DNA of 64,000 bases, from NCBI RefSeq assembly GCF_041438865.1, contig NZ_CP109450.1, forward strand, positions 6,760,001-6,824,000. Reading direction: 5' to 3'. The notes under the pieces are model-generated. The model had not been told where the DNA came from and ran no database searches. It worked only from the letters and a program-made list of their open reading frames with translations. Positions 49,348 through 61,961 of this stretch are shown piece by piece. Source of the DNA: Streptomyces sp. NBC_01471 (GTDB taxonomy: Bacteria > Actinomycetota > Actinomycetes > Streptomycetales > Streptomycetaceae). The position numbers and the translations under genes were made by a program. Each line of letters begins with the position of its first letter. The stretch's first letter is position 1.

Positions 49348-50325
49348 ATGAAGCGCCACCTCATCTCGGCCGCCGATCTCACCCGCGACGACGCCGTCCT
49401 GATCCTCGACACCGCCGAGGAGATGGCCCGGGTCGCCGACCGGCCGGTCAAGAAGCTTCCGACCCTGCGCGGCCGTACCGTCGTCAACCTCTTCTTCGAG
49501 GACTCGACCCGGACCCGCATCTCGTTCGAGGCCGCCGCCAAGCGCCTCTCCGCCGACGTCATCAACTTCTCCGCCAAGGGTTCGTCGGTCTCCAAGGGCG
49601 AGTCCCTCAAGGACACCGCGCTGACCCTGGAGGCGATGGGCGCCGACGCCGTCGTCATCCGGCACGGCTCCTCCGGGGCCCCGTACCGGCTCGCCACATC
49701 GGGCTGGATCGACGGCGCGGTCGTCAACGCGGGCGACGGCACCCACGAGCACCCGACTCAGGCGCTCCTCGACGCGTTCACCATGCGCCGCAGGCTGGTC
49801 GGCGCCGACGCCGGTATCGGGCACGACCTCGAAGGCCGCCGCATCACCATCGTCGGTGACGTGCTGCACAGCAGGGTCGCCCGGTCCAACGTCCATCTGC
49901 TGCACACCCTCGGCGCCCGGGTGACGCTGGTCGCGCCGCCCACCCTGGTGCCGATCGGCGTCGAGCACTGGCCCTGTGAGGTCTCGTACGACCTCGACCG
50001 GGTGCTGCCCGACTCCGACGCCGTCATGATGCTGCGCGTCCAGCGCGAGCGGATGAACGCGGCCTTCTTCCCCACCGAACGCGAGTACTCGCGCCGCTAC
50101 GGCCTGGACGGCGACCGCATGGCCCGGATGCCCGGCGACTCCATCGTGATGCACCCCGGACCGATGAACCGGGGGATGGAGATCACCGCCGACGTCGCCG
50201 ACTCCGACCGCTGCACCGCAGTGGAGCAGGTCGCCAACGGCGTCTCGATCCGGATGGCCGTCCTCTATCTGCTGCTGGGCGGCTCCGAGCCCGCCACGAC
50301 TTCCCGTACCGAGGAGAGCAAGTAA
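49348..50325 (+). CDS. pyrB: Aspartate carbamoyltransferase, catalytic chain
   Basis: The 325-residue transferase has the carbamoyl-phosphate motif FFEDSTRTRISFE, the SKGESLKDT loop, DGTHEHPTQALLD and the aspartate-side loop near VMMLRVQRERM. It commits carbamoyl phosphate and aspartate to pyrimidines. No pyrI-type regulatory gene is present. ATG 49348 has GGAG eight bases upstream; ATG 49333 is in frame but overlaps that site. pyrC begins two bases after its stop. Confidence 0.96.
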   Translation: MKRHLISAADLTRDDAVLILDTAEEMARVADRPVKKLPTLRGRTVVNLFFEDSTRTRISFEAAAKRLSADVINFSAKGSSVSKGESLKDTALTLEAMGADAVVIRHGSSGAPYRLATSGWIDGAVVNAGDGTHEHPTQALLDAFTMRRRLVGADAGIGHDLEGRRITIVGDVLHSRVARSNVHLLHTLGARVTLVAPPTLVPIGVEHWPCEVSYDLDRVLPDSDAVMMLRVQRERMNAAFFPTEREYSRRYGLDGDRMARMPGDSIVMHPGPMNRGMEITADVADSDRCTAVEQVANGVSIRMAVLYLLLGGSEPATTSRTEESK

Positions 50326-50327
50326 CC

Positions 50328-51614
50328 ATGAGCAAGACCCTGATCCGTGGTGCGAAGGTGCTCGGCGGCGAGCCGCAGGACGTCCTGATCGACGGCGAGA
50401 CCATCGAAGCGGTGGGCCCAGGCCTGTCCGCCGACGGCGCCGAGGTCATCGAGGCCGACGGCCGCGTCCTGCTGCCCGGCCTGGTCGACCTGCACACCCA
50501 CCTCCGCGAGCCGGGCCGTGAGGACTCCGAGACCGTGCTCACCGGCACCAAGGCCGCCGCCGTCGGCGGATTCACCGCCGTCCACGCCATGGCCAACACC
50601 TTCCCGGTCGCGGACACCGCCGGCGTCGTGGAGCAGGTCTGGCGGCTGGGCAAGGAGTCCGGCTACTGCGACGTGCAGCCCATCGGCGCCGTCACCGTCG
50701 GCCTGGCGGGCAAGCAGCTCGCCGAACTCGGTGCGATGCACGACTCGGCCGCAGGCGTCCGGGTCTTCTCCGACGACGGCAAGTGCGTGGACGACGCCGT
50801 GATCATGCGCCGCGCCCTGGAGTACGTGAAGGCCTTCGACGGCGTCGTGGCCCAGCACGCCCAGGAGCCCCGGCTCACCGAGGGCGCCCAGATGAACGAG
50901 GGCGTCGTCTCCTCCGAACTGGGTCTCGGCGGCTGGCCCGCCGTCGCCGAGGAGTCGATCATCGCCCGCGATGTGCTGCTCGCCGCCCACGTCGGCTCCC
51001 GGGTGCACATCTGTCACCTGTCGACAGCCGGTTCCGTGGAACTCGTCCGCTGGGCCAAGTCCAAGGGCTGGAACGTCACCGCCGAGGTGACCCCGCACCA
51101 CCTCCTGCTCACCGACGAGCTGGTCCGCACGTACAACCCCGTCTACAAGGTCAACCCACCGCTGCGCACCGAGGCCGATGTGCTGGCCCTGCGCGAGGCG
51201 CTCGCCGACGGCACGATCGACTGCGTCGCCACCGACCACGCCCCGCACCCGCACGAGGACAAGGACTGCGAGTGGGCCGCGGCCGCCATGGGCATGGTGG
51301 GGCTGGAGACCGCGCTCTCCGTCGTCCAGCAGACGATGGTCGACACCGGGCTCGTCGACTGGGAGACCGTCGCCGACCGGATGTCCTTCCGGCCCGCGGC
51401 CATCGGACGCCTGGCCGGCCACGGCCGCCCGATCGCGGCCGGTGAGCCCGCGAACCTCACACTGGTCGACGCGGCTTACCGTGGTGAGGTGGACCCCGCG
51501 GGCTTCGCCTCCCGCAGCCGCAACACCCCGTACGAGGGCCGTGAGCTGCCGGGACGCGTCACCCACACCTTCCTGCGGGGCAGGGCAACGGTCGTGGACG
51601 GGAAGCTGGCGTGA
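50328..51614 (+). CDS. pyrC: Dihydroorotase (class I)
   Basis: The 428-residue amidohydrolase shows the zinc motif DLHTHLREPG (about 54-63), AVGGFTAVHAMANTFP, metal-site His residues in HICHLSTAGS and the catalytic ATDHAPHPHEDK. It closes carbamoyl-aspartate to dihydroorotate. It is coupled to the next gene by a GTGA overlap. Confidence 0.96.
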   Translation: MSKTLIRGAKVLGGEPQDVLIDGETIEAVGPGLSADGAEVIEADGRVLLPGLVDLHTHLREPGREDSETVLTGTKAAAVGGFTAVHAMANTFPVADTAGVVEQVWRLGKESGYCDVQPIGAVTVGLAGKQLAELGAMHDSAAGVRVFSDDGKCVDDAVIMRRALEYVKAFDGVVAQHAQEPRLTEGAQMNEGVVSSELGLGGWPAVAEESIIARDVLLAAHVGSRVHICHLSTAGSVELVRWAKSKGWNVTAEVTPHHLLLTDELVRTYNPVYKVNPPLRTEADVLALREALADGTIDCVATDHAPHPHEDKDCEWAAAAMGMVGLETALSVVQQTMVDTGLVDWETVADRMSFRPAAIGRLAGHGRPIAAGEPANLTLVDAAYRGEVDPAGFASRSRNTPYEGRELPGRVTHTFLRGRATVVDGKLA

Positions 51615-52276
51615 CACCTCTCATCAATCTTCACCCCGCACATCTTCATCTGGCGGCGCAGCAGAAGTCGGCGGACGTCACCGACTGGTCGGGCCGCATC
51701 GGCTGGATCGTGGGCCTGCTGCTCTTCGTCGCGCTCGTCTACTGGCTGATGCGCGAGGGCTGGAAGTGGCGGGGCACCCTCCAGGGCGACCTGCCCGAGC
51801 TGCCCACCGCGCCGGACGCCCCCGGCGCGGCCAGACTGGAGATGAGCGGCCGCTACCACGGCTCGACCACCGCCGGGCAGTGGCTCGACCGGATCGTCGC
51901 GCACGGCCTGGGCACCCGCAGCAAGGCCGAGGTGACGCTCACGGACGCGGGTGTGGATGTCGTACGCCCCGGGGCGAGCGACTTCTTCATCCCGGCGGCG
52001 CGGCTCCGCGAGGCCCGGCTGGACAAGGGCATCGCGGGGAAGGTCCTCGCCGAGGGCGGCCTGCTGATCATCACCTGGCAGCACGGCGACAAGCTGATCG
52101 ACTCCGGCTTCCGCTCCGACCGGGCGGCGCAGCACGCCTCCTGGGTCGAGGCGGTCAACGCCATGAGCCACCCGGCGGACGCCCCCGCCGGAACCACCCC
52201 GGCGAGCGCCCGCACCGCTGACAGCACCACCAGCACCACGCACCACCCGATCACGACGGAAGGCACCGCACGATGA
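51611..52276 (+). CDS. Membrane protein with PH-like domain inside the pyr operon
   Basis: The 221-residue product has one membrane helix (about 28-47, RIGWIVGLLLFVALVYWLM). A beta-rich cytoplasmic domain follows (KAEVTLTDAGVDVVRPG...LIITWQHGDKLIDSGFRSD) that looks like a bacterial PH fold, and then a Thr/Ser/Ala-rich tail. A gene of this type lies between pyrC and carA in mycobacteria too (Rv1382). No enzymatic motif is seen. It overlaps pyrC and carA by four bases each, so its dose is tied to the pathway. Confidence 0.85.
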   Translation: MTPLINLHPAHLHLAAQQKSADVTDWSGRIGWIVGLLLFVALVYWLMREGWKWRGTLQGDLPELPTAPDAPGAARLEMSGRYHGSTTAGQWLDRIVAHGLGTRSKAEVTLTDAGVDVVRPGASDFFIPAARLREARLDKGIAGKVLAEGGLLIITWQHGDKLIDSGFRSDRAAQHASWVEAVNAMSHPADAPAGTTPASARTADSTTSTTHHPITTEGTAR

Positions 52277-53431
52277 CGATCTCCAGCCCGGGGAACGCCC
52301 CGGAGAGGAAAGCGGCATCTCCCGCCGTACTCGTCCTGGAGGACGGCCGGTGCTTCCGCGGCCGCTCCTACGGGGCCACCGGGGAGACCTTCGGTGAAGC
52401 GGTGTTCAACACCGGGATGACCGGCTACCAGGAAACCCTCACCGACCCCTCCTACCACCGCCAGGTCGTCGTGATGACGGCCCCGCACGTGGGCAACACC
52501 GGCGTCAACGACGAGGACGACGAGTCCGCGAAGATCTGGGTCGCCGGATATGTCGTACGCGACCCCGCCCGTATCCCGTCGAACTGGCGCTCACGCCGCT
52601 CCCTGGACGACGAGCTGGTGGCGCAGGGCATCGTCGGCATCAGCGGTGTCGACACCCGCGCCCTCACCCGCCATCTGCGCGAGCGCGGCGCGATGCGCGT
52701 CGGCATCTTCTCCGGCAACGCGGTCGCCGACGAGGGCATGCTCCTCGCCAAGGTCCGGCAGGCACCCGAGATGAACGGCGCCGACCTCTCCGCCGAGGTC
52801 GCCACCACCGAGACCTACGTGGTCCCGGCGGTCGGCGAGAAGAAGTTCACCGTCGCCGCCATCGACCTCGGCATCAAGGGCATGACCCCGCACCGGATGG
52901 CCGAGCGCGGCATCGAGGTGCACGTCCTGCCCGCGACCGCCACCGTCGACGACGTGTACGCGGTCGCCCCCGACGGAGTGTTCCTCTCGAACGGCCCCGG
53001 CGACCCCGCCACCGCCGACCTGACGGTCATCAAGGCCGTTCTGGAGCGGAAGACCCCGCTCTTCGGCATCTGCTTCGGCAACCAGCTGCTCGGCCGCTCG
53101 CTGGGGTTCGGCACCTACAAGCTCAAGTACGGCCACCGGGGGATCAACCAGCCCGTGCAGGACCGTACGACCGGCAAGGTCGAGGTCACGGCGCACAACC
53201 ACGGCTTCGCCGTCGACGCCCCCCTCGACCAGGTCTCCGACACGCCGTACGGCCGCGCCGAGGTCTCCCACGTCTGCCTCAACGACAACGTGGTCGAGGG
53301 TCTCCAGCTGCTCGACCAGCCGGCCTTCAGCGTCCAGTACCACCCCGAAGCAGCAGCGGGCCCGCACGACGCCGCGTACCTCTTCGACCGCTTCACGTCT
53401 TTGATGAACACAGCCCTGATGGAGGCCCAGC

Positions 53432-53439
<8 letters not shown>
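52273..53439 (+). CDS. carA: Carbamoyl-phosphate synthase small (glutaminase) subunit
   Basis: The 388-residue protein has the CarA N-terminal domain and a class I glutaminase with Cys267 in GICFGNQLLG and the His/Glu pair in QYHPEAAAGPHD. It supplies ammonia to CarB. ATG 52273 overlaps the upstream gene by four bases, and its stop overlaps the carB GTG by eight. Confidence 0.96.
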
Positions 53440-56743
<3,304 letters not shown>

Positions 56744-56751
56744 CAGCCCAC

Positions 56752-56781
56752 GAGGGGGACACCGGAAACGGTGTCCCCCTC
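56752..56781 (+). terminator. Perfect 13-bp hairpin with GAAA loop between carB and pyrD
   Basis: Arms gagggggacaccg (56752-56764) and cggtgtccccctc (56769-56781) are exact complements around the tetraloop gaaa. It could end or attenuate the pyr transcript before pyrD-pyrF. Confidence 0.82.
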
Positions 56782-56850
56782 TTCGCGAGCCCCCGTCCCT
56801 GACCCCCGTTCGTGAGTTCCCGCCCGGGGGCTCGTCATGAGGAAAGCCGG

Positions 56851-57959
<1,109 letters not shown>

Positions 57960-57963
<4 letters not shown>

Positions 57964-58808
57964 CGCCCCAGCAGCCACTCGAACCGTTCGGCACCCGGCT
58001 GCGCCGGGCCATGGACACCCGCGGGCCGCTCTGCGTGGGCATCGACCCGCACGCCTCCCTGCTGACCGCCTGGGGCCTCGGCGACGACATCGCCGGTCTG
58101 GAGCGCTTCACCCGTACGGTCGTGGAGGCGCTGGCCGACCGGGTGGCGGTGCTCAAGCCGCAGTCCGCGTTCTTCGAGCGGTTCGGCTCGCGCGGCATCG
58201 CCGTCCTGGAGAAGGCCGTCGCCGAGGCGCGTTCGGCGGGGGCCCTGGTGCTGATGGACGCCAAACGCGGCGACATCGGCTCGACCATGGGGGCCTACGC
58301 CGCGACCTACCTGGACCCTGAATCGCCGCTCTTCTCGGACGCGGTGACCCTCTCGCCGTACCTCGGGTTCGGCTCGCTGCGCCCGGCCCTGGACGCCGCG
58401 GTGCTCAGTGGCGCCGGCGTCTTCGTCCTCGCGCTGACCTCCAACCCGGAGGGCGCCGAGGTCCAGCGGGCCACGACGCCCGACGGCCGGCCGCTCGCCC
58501 GGCTGATGCTCGACCACATGGCGGCCGAGAACGAGGGCGCCGACCCGCTCGGCTCGGTGGGCGCCGTCGTCGGTGCGACGCTCGGTGACCCGGGGGTACG
58601 CCTGGACATCAACGGCCCGCTGCTCGCCCCCGGTATCGGCGCCCAGGGCGCGACGCCCGCGGACCTGCCCCGGGTGTTCGGTTCCGCGGTCGGCAACGTG
58701 GTGCCGAGCGTCAGCCGGGGAGTCCTGCGCCACGGGCCGGACGCCACGGCCCTGCGCGATTCGGCCGCCCGCTTCGCCGACGAAGTCCGTACGGCGGTCG
58801 CCGGGTAG
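57960..58808 (+). CDS. pyrF: Orotidine 5'-phosphate decarboxylase (long, type 2)
   Basis: The 282-residue enzyme has the catalytic segment LMDAKRGDIGST with Lys102 and the opening LCVGIDPHASLL. The length of about 280 residues marks the type 2 family found in actinobacteria. It makes UMP, the signal that PyrR reads. It overlaps pyrD by four bases and is the last pyr gene here. Confidence 0.95.
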
Positions 58809-59110
58809 CGAGTGTCCGGCCGATCAGCGAGGTCCGGGGCCGGACAGAGCCGGAAACCCGGGGTCGGACGGTCAGAATCAGCCAGTTCCCGTCCGGTGGG
58901 CCGAAAACCGGGGTGTTATGCCCTAAATATCCCCTCCGGCCAAGGCTGACCAGGACTTTTCGTCTGTTCTCGCTGACTGGAGCGGCCCTGGCCGCTAGTC
59001 TCCGTCGAGAGCCGACGCGCAATTCTGTTGCTCGTCGCTTCGCAGGTGTGGGGCGATCAGGTTCCTCACCGGTCCGTATCCGACAGTTCGACATCCGAGG
59101 TGACGTAGGC
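58809..59110 (+). other. 302-bp intergenic region before the sIHF gene
   Basis: No gene is seen. It contains GC-rich short inverted repeats near 58850, a locally AT-richer patch at 58916-58931, and the probable sIHF promoter. The predicted leader of about 100 bases has no structure I can name. Confidence 0.5.
58973..59001 (+). promoter_or_regulatory. Probable sIHF promoter
   Basis: CTGACT (58973-58978) and TAGTCT (58996-59001) are separated by 17 bp, a good vegetative promoter pattern, about 110 bp before the GTG. Confidence 0.6.
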
Positions 59111-59434
59111 GTGGCTCTTCCGCCCCTTACCCCTGAACAGCGCGCAGCCGCGCTCGAAAAGGCCGCCGCGGCTCGCCGGGAGCGGGCCGAGGTCAAGAAT
59201 CGACTCAAGCACTCCGGCGCCTCCCTGCACGAGGTCATCAAGCAGGGCCAGGAGAACGGCGTCATCGGGAAGATGAAGGTCTCCGCCCTCCTTGAGTCCC
59301 TGCCCGGTGTGGGCAAGGTCCGCGCCAAGCAGATCATGGAGCGGCTCGGCATCTCCGAGAGCCGCCGAGTGCGCGGTCTCGGCTCCAATCAGATCGCCTC
59401 TTTGGAGCGCGAGTTCGGTGGCGGCGCTGCCTGA
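59111..59434 (+). CDS. Streptomyces-type integration host factor (sIHF)
   Basis: The 107-residue basic protein begins VALPPLTPEQRAAALEKAA and has a helix-two-turn-helix part (LESLPGVGKVRAKQIMERLGI). This is the actinobacterial IHF (mIHF/sIHF) family, unrelated to HU/IHF of proteobacteria. It binds DNA without strong sequence specificity, influences supercoiling and is needed for normal nucleoid compaction and sporulation. GTG 59111 has GAGGTGA upstream. The sIHF-gmk-rpoZ-coaBC-metK order is typical of actinobacteria. Confidence 0.95.
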   Translation: MALPPLTPEQRAAALEKAAAARRERAEVKNRLKHSGASLHEVIKQGQENGVIGKMKVSALLESLPGVGKVRAKQIMERLGISESRRVRGLGSNQIASLEREFGGGAA

Positions 59435-59436
59435 CG

Positions 59437-59454
59437 TCCCGGGCACCCCCGGGA
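59437..59454 (+). terminator. Small hairpin after the sIHF gene
   Basis: Arms tcccggg (59437-59443) and cccggga (59448-59454) are exact complements, three bases past the stop. Confidence 0.45.
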
Positions 59455-59460
59455 AGCTGG

Positions 59461-59466
59461 AATAAT
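59461..59466 (+). promoter_or_regulatory. Candidate -10 for a leaderless gmk mRNA
   Basis: AATAAT, rare in this GC-rich DNA, ends six bases before ATG 59473, which has no ribosome binding site. No clear -35 is seen. Confidence 0.4.
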
Positions 59467-59472
59467 CGCCGC

Positions 59473-60066
59473 ATGGCTGCAACACCCCGGGGGACGACCC
59501 CCGTACCCCCGGACCCCCATCCGCGGTTGACCGTGCTCTCCGGCCCCTCCGGGGTCGGCAAGAGCACGGTCGTCGCCCATATGCGCAAGGTTCACCCCGA
59601 GGTCTGGCTCTCGGTGTCGGCGACGACCCGCAAGCCGCGCCCCGGTGAGCGCCACGGCGTCCATTACTTCTTCGTGGGCGACGAGGAGTTCGACAAGCTC
59701 ATCGCCAACGGTGAGCTGCTCGAGTGGGCCGAATTCGCGGGCAATCGGTACGGCACCCCGCGCCGGGCCGTCCTGGACCGCCTGGAGGCGGGGGAGCCGG
59801 TGCTCCTGGAGATCGATCTCCAGGGCGCCCGGCTCGTACGGGAATCGATGCCCGAGGCCCAGCTGGTCTTCCTGGCACCGCCGGGCTGGGACGAGCTGGT
59901 CCGCCGGCTCACCGGGCGCGGGACCGAACCGCCCGATGTCATCGAACGCAGGCTGGCGGCCGCGAAGATCGAACTGGCCGCCGAGTCGGAGTTCGACACG
60001 ACTCTTGTCAATACCTCCGTCGAGGACGTGGCCCGCGAGCTGCTAGCCTTGGTCAAAGTTCTTTGA
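59473..60066 (+). CDS. gmk: Guanylate kinase
   Basis: The 197-residue kinase has Walker A GPSGVGKST (24-32), the GMP-binding SATTRKPRPGERHGVHY and ANGELLEWAEFAGNRYGTP regions and LEIDLQGA. It phosphorylates GMP to GDP and so feeds both GTP and ppGpp pools. ATG 59473 begins after a possible leaderless promoter. rpoZ follows after 25 bases. Confidence 0.95.
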   Translation: MAATPRGTTPVPPDPHPRLTVLSGPSGVGKSTVVAHMRKVHPEVWLSVSATTRKPRPGERHGVHYFFVGDEEFDKLIANGELLEWAEFAGNRYGTPRRAVLDRLEAGEPVLLEIDLQGARLVRESMPEAQLVFLAPPGWDELVRRLTGRGTEPPDVIERRLAAAKIELAAESEFDTTLVNTSVEDVARELLALVKVL

Positions 60067-60091
60067 TTTTCACTCCATCGGAAGGCAGAGA

Positions 60092-60364
60092 GTGTCCTCT
60101 TCCATCACCACGCCCGAGGGCATCATCAACCCGCCGATTGATGAGCTGCTCGAGGCAACCGACTCCAAGTACAGCCTTGTGATCTACGCCGCCAAGCGTG
60201 CGCGCCAGATCAACGCGTACTACTCGCAGCTGGGCGAAGGCCTGCTGGAGTACGTCGGTCCGCTGGTGGACACTCACGTCCACGAGAAGCCCCTCTCGAT
60301 CGCGCTCCGCGAGATCAACGCGGGTCTGCTGACCTCCGAGGCCATCGAAGGCCCCGCGCAGTAA
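60092..60364 (+). CDS. rpoZ: RNA polymerase omega subunit
   Basis: The 90-residue protein has the omega core NPPIDELLEATDSKYSLVIYAAKRARQINAYY and the actinobacterial extension VDTHVHEKPLSIALREINAG. It stabilises beta' assembly. The GTG start follows GGAAGGCAGAGA. The gmk-rpoZ pairing is conserved and a strong terminator follows. Confidence 0.95.
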   Translation: MSSSITTPEGIINPPIDELLEATDSKYSLVIYAAKRARQINAYYSQLGEGLLEYVGPLVDTHVHEKPLSIALREINAGLLTSEAIEGPAQ

Positions 60365-60383
60365 CGCAGACAGTGAGTTCTTT

Positions 60384-60422
60384 CACTCCGGGCCCGGCAG
60401 CACAGCTGCCGGGCCCGGAGTG
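60384..60422 (+). terminator. Perfect 17-bp hairpin after rpoZ
   Basis: Arms 60384-60400 and 60406-60422 (cactccgggcccggcag and its complement) are exact, with loop cacag and ttt just after the stem. Confidence 0.88.
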
Positions 60423-60516
60423 TTTCCCGGGGTCCCCCGGAGTGCTGCCCCGCGGGTGATGCAGCATGGGGGTGTACGAATCCGAATGCGGAGCCGGAAG
60501 CCGGGGAGACGTGGAC

Positions 60517-61722
60517 GTGGCGGAGAAGCCGAAGGTCGTTCTGGGGGTCAGCGGAGGCATCGCCGCGTACAAGGCGTGCGAGGTACTGCGCAGGCTGACC
60601 GAGTCCGGCCATGACGTACGGGTCGTGCCGACCGGTTCCGCGCTGCACTTCGTCGGCGCCGCGACGTGGTCGGCGCTCTCCGGGCACCCCGTGTCCACCG
60701 AGGTCTGGTCCGACGTCCACGAGGTTCCGCACGTGCGGATCGGACAGGATGCGGATCTGGTGCTGGTCGCCCCCGCCACCGCCGACCTGCTCGCGAAGGC
60801 CGCCCACGGGCTCGCCGACGACCTGCTGACCAACACGCTCCTCACCGCGAGATGTCCGGTGGTCTTCGCCCCGGCGATGCACACCGAGATGTGGGAGCAC
60901 CCGGCCACCCGGGAGAACGTGGCGACGCTGCGCCGCCGCGGTGCCGTCGTCATCGAACCCGCTGTCGGGCGCCTCACCGGTGTGGACACCGGCAAGGGCA
61001 GGCTCCCCGACCCCGGCGAGATCTTCGAGACCTGCCGCCGGGTGCTCAACCGCGGGACCGCGGAGCCGGACCTGGCGGGCCGCCATGTGGTCGTCAGCGC
61101 GGGCGGCACCCGGGAGCCGCTCGACCCGGTCCGCTACCTGGGGAACCGCTCATCGGGCAAGCAGGGGTACGCCCTGGCCCGCACGGCCGTCGCACGCGGC
61201 GCCCGGGTGACGCTGATCGAGGCCAACACCGGACTGCCCGCCCCGGCCGGGGCCGATGTGGTGCACGTGGGCACGGCGGTGCAGCTTCGGGAGGCCGTGC
61301 TGAAGGCCGCGGCCGACGCCGACGCGGTGGTCATGGCGGCAGCCGTGGCCGACTTCCGGCCCGCGGCCTACGCCCAGGGCAAGATCAAGAAGCGGGACGG
61401 CCAGGAGCCCGCACCGATCACCCTGGTCCGCAATCCGGACATCCTCGCCGAGATCTCCGCGGAGCGCGCCACGCCCGGACAGGTCGTGGTCGGTTTCGCG
61501 GCCGAGACCGACGACGTGCTCTCCAACGGGCGCCACAAGCTGCGGCGCAAGGGCTGCGATCTCCTCGTCGTCAACGAGGTCGGGGAGCACAAGACCTTCG
61601 GCTCCGAGGAGAACGAGGCGGTCGTCCTCGCCGCCGGGGGTGAGGAGACCTCCGTGCCGTACGGCTCCAAGGAAGCCCTTGCCGATACGGTCTGGGATCT
61701 GGTGGTACCGCGCTTCGGATGA
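60517..61722 (+). CDS. coaBC: Bifunctional phosphopantothenoylcysteine decarboxylase / phosphopantothenate-cysteine ligase
   Basis: The 401-residue protein has an N-terminal flavoprotein CoaC domain (VLGVSGGIAAYKACEVLRRL, active-site His in VPHVRIG, APAMHTEMWEHPAT). A C-terminal CoaB domain follows (VVSAGGTREPLDPVRYLGNR, AAVADFRP, FAAETDD). Together they carry out two steps of coenzyme A synthesis. GTG 60517 has GGGGAG eight bases upstream; GTG 60511 and ATG 60466 are in-frame alternatives with worse spacing. Confidence 0.93.
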   Translation: MAEKPKVVLGVSGGIAAYKACEVLRRLTESGHDVRVVPTGSALHFVGAATWSALSGHPVSTEVWSDVHEVPHVRIGQDADLVLVAPATADLLAKAAHGLADDLLTNTLLTARCPVVFAPAMHTEMWEHPATRENVATLRRRGAVVIEPAVGRLTGVDTGKGRLPDPGEIFETCRRVLNRGTAEPDLAGRHVVVSAGGTREPLDPVRYLGNRSSGKQGYALARTAVARGARVTLIEANTGLPAPAGADVVHVGTAVQLREAVLKAAADADAVVMAAAVADFRPAAYAQGKIKKRDGQEPAPITLVRNPDILAEISAERATPGQVVVGFAAETDDVLSNGRHKLRRKGCDLLVVNEVGEHKTFGSEENEAVVLAAGGEETSVPYGSKEALADTVWDLVVPRFG

Positions 61723-61867
61723 AAATCTGGTGACATCCGCCGGGCCGGAGGGAGCTGGTGGAAGCCGCTTTCCACCCCATTTCGGCGGCCATCAGGCCAT
61801 ACCGCCGGTGCAGTGCCTCAGGTCACACGGCTCCCACAAAGCGAGACACGTGCCCCGTTGACCGGAG

Positions 61868-61887
61868 GTGACCGATAAACTGGTCAC
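61868..61887 (+). promoter_or_regulatory. Inverted repeat upstream of metK
   Basis: GTGACC (61868-61873) and GGTCAC (61882-61887) are perfect complements with an 8-bp AT-richer spacer. TTGACC (61858-61863) lies just upstream, so the repeat may be an operator over the metK promoter or a leader hairpin. Confidence 0.4.
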
Positions 61888-61961
61888 GGAATGAGTCGGG
61901 CGCAGCCCCCGGCCACTCCACCAATGATCAGCCAGCAGCCGCTGCAACCCCAGGGAGCGTT

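Noticed and set aside
61723..61961. SAM riboswitch in the metK leader
   Set aside because: I could not find the conserved cores of SAM-I or SAM-IV; the inverted repeat alone is not enough.
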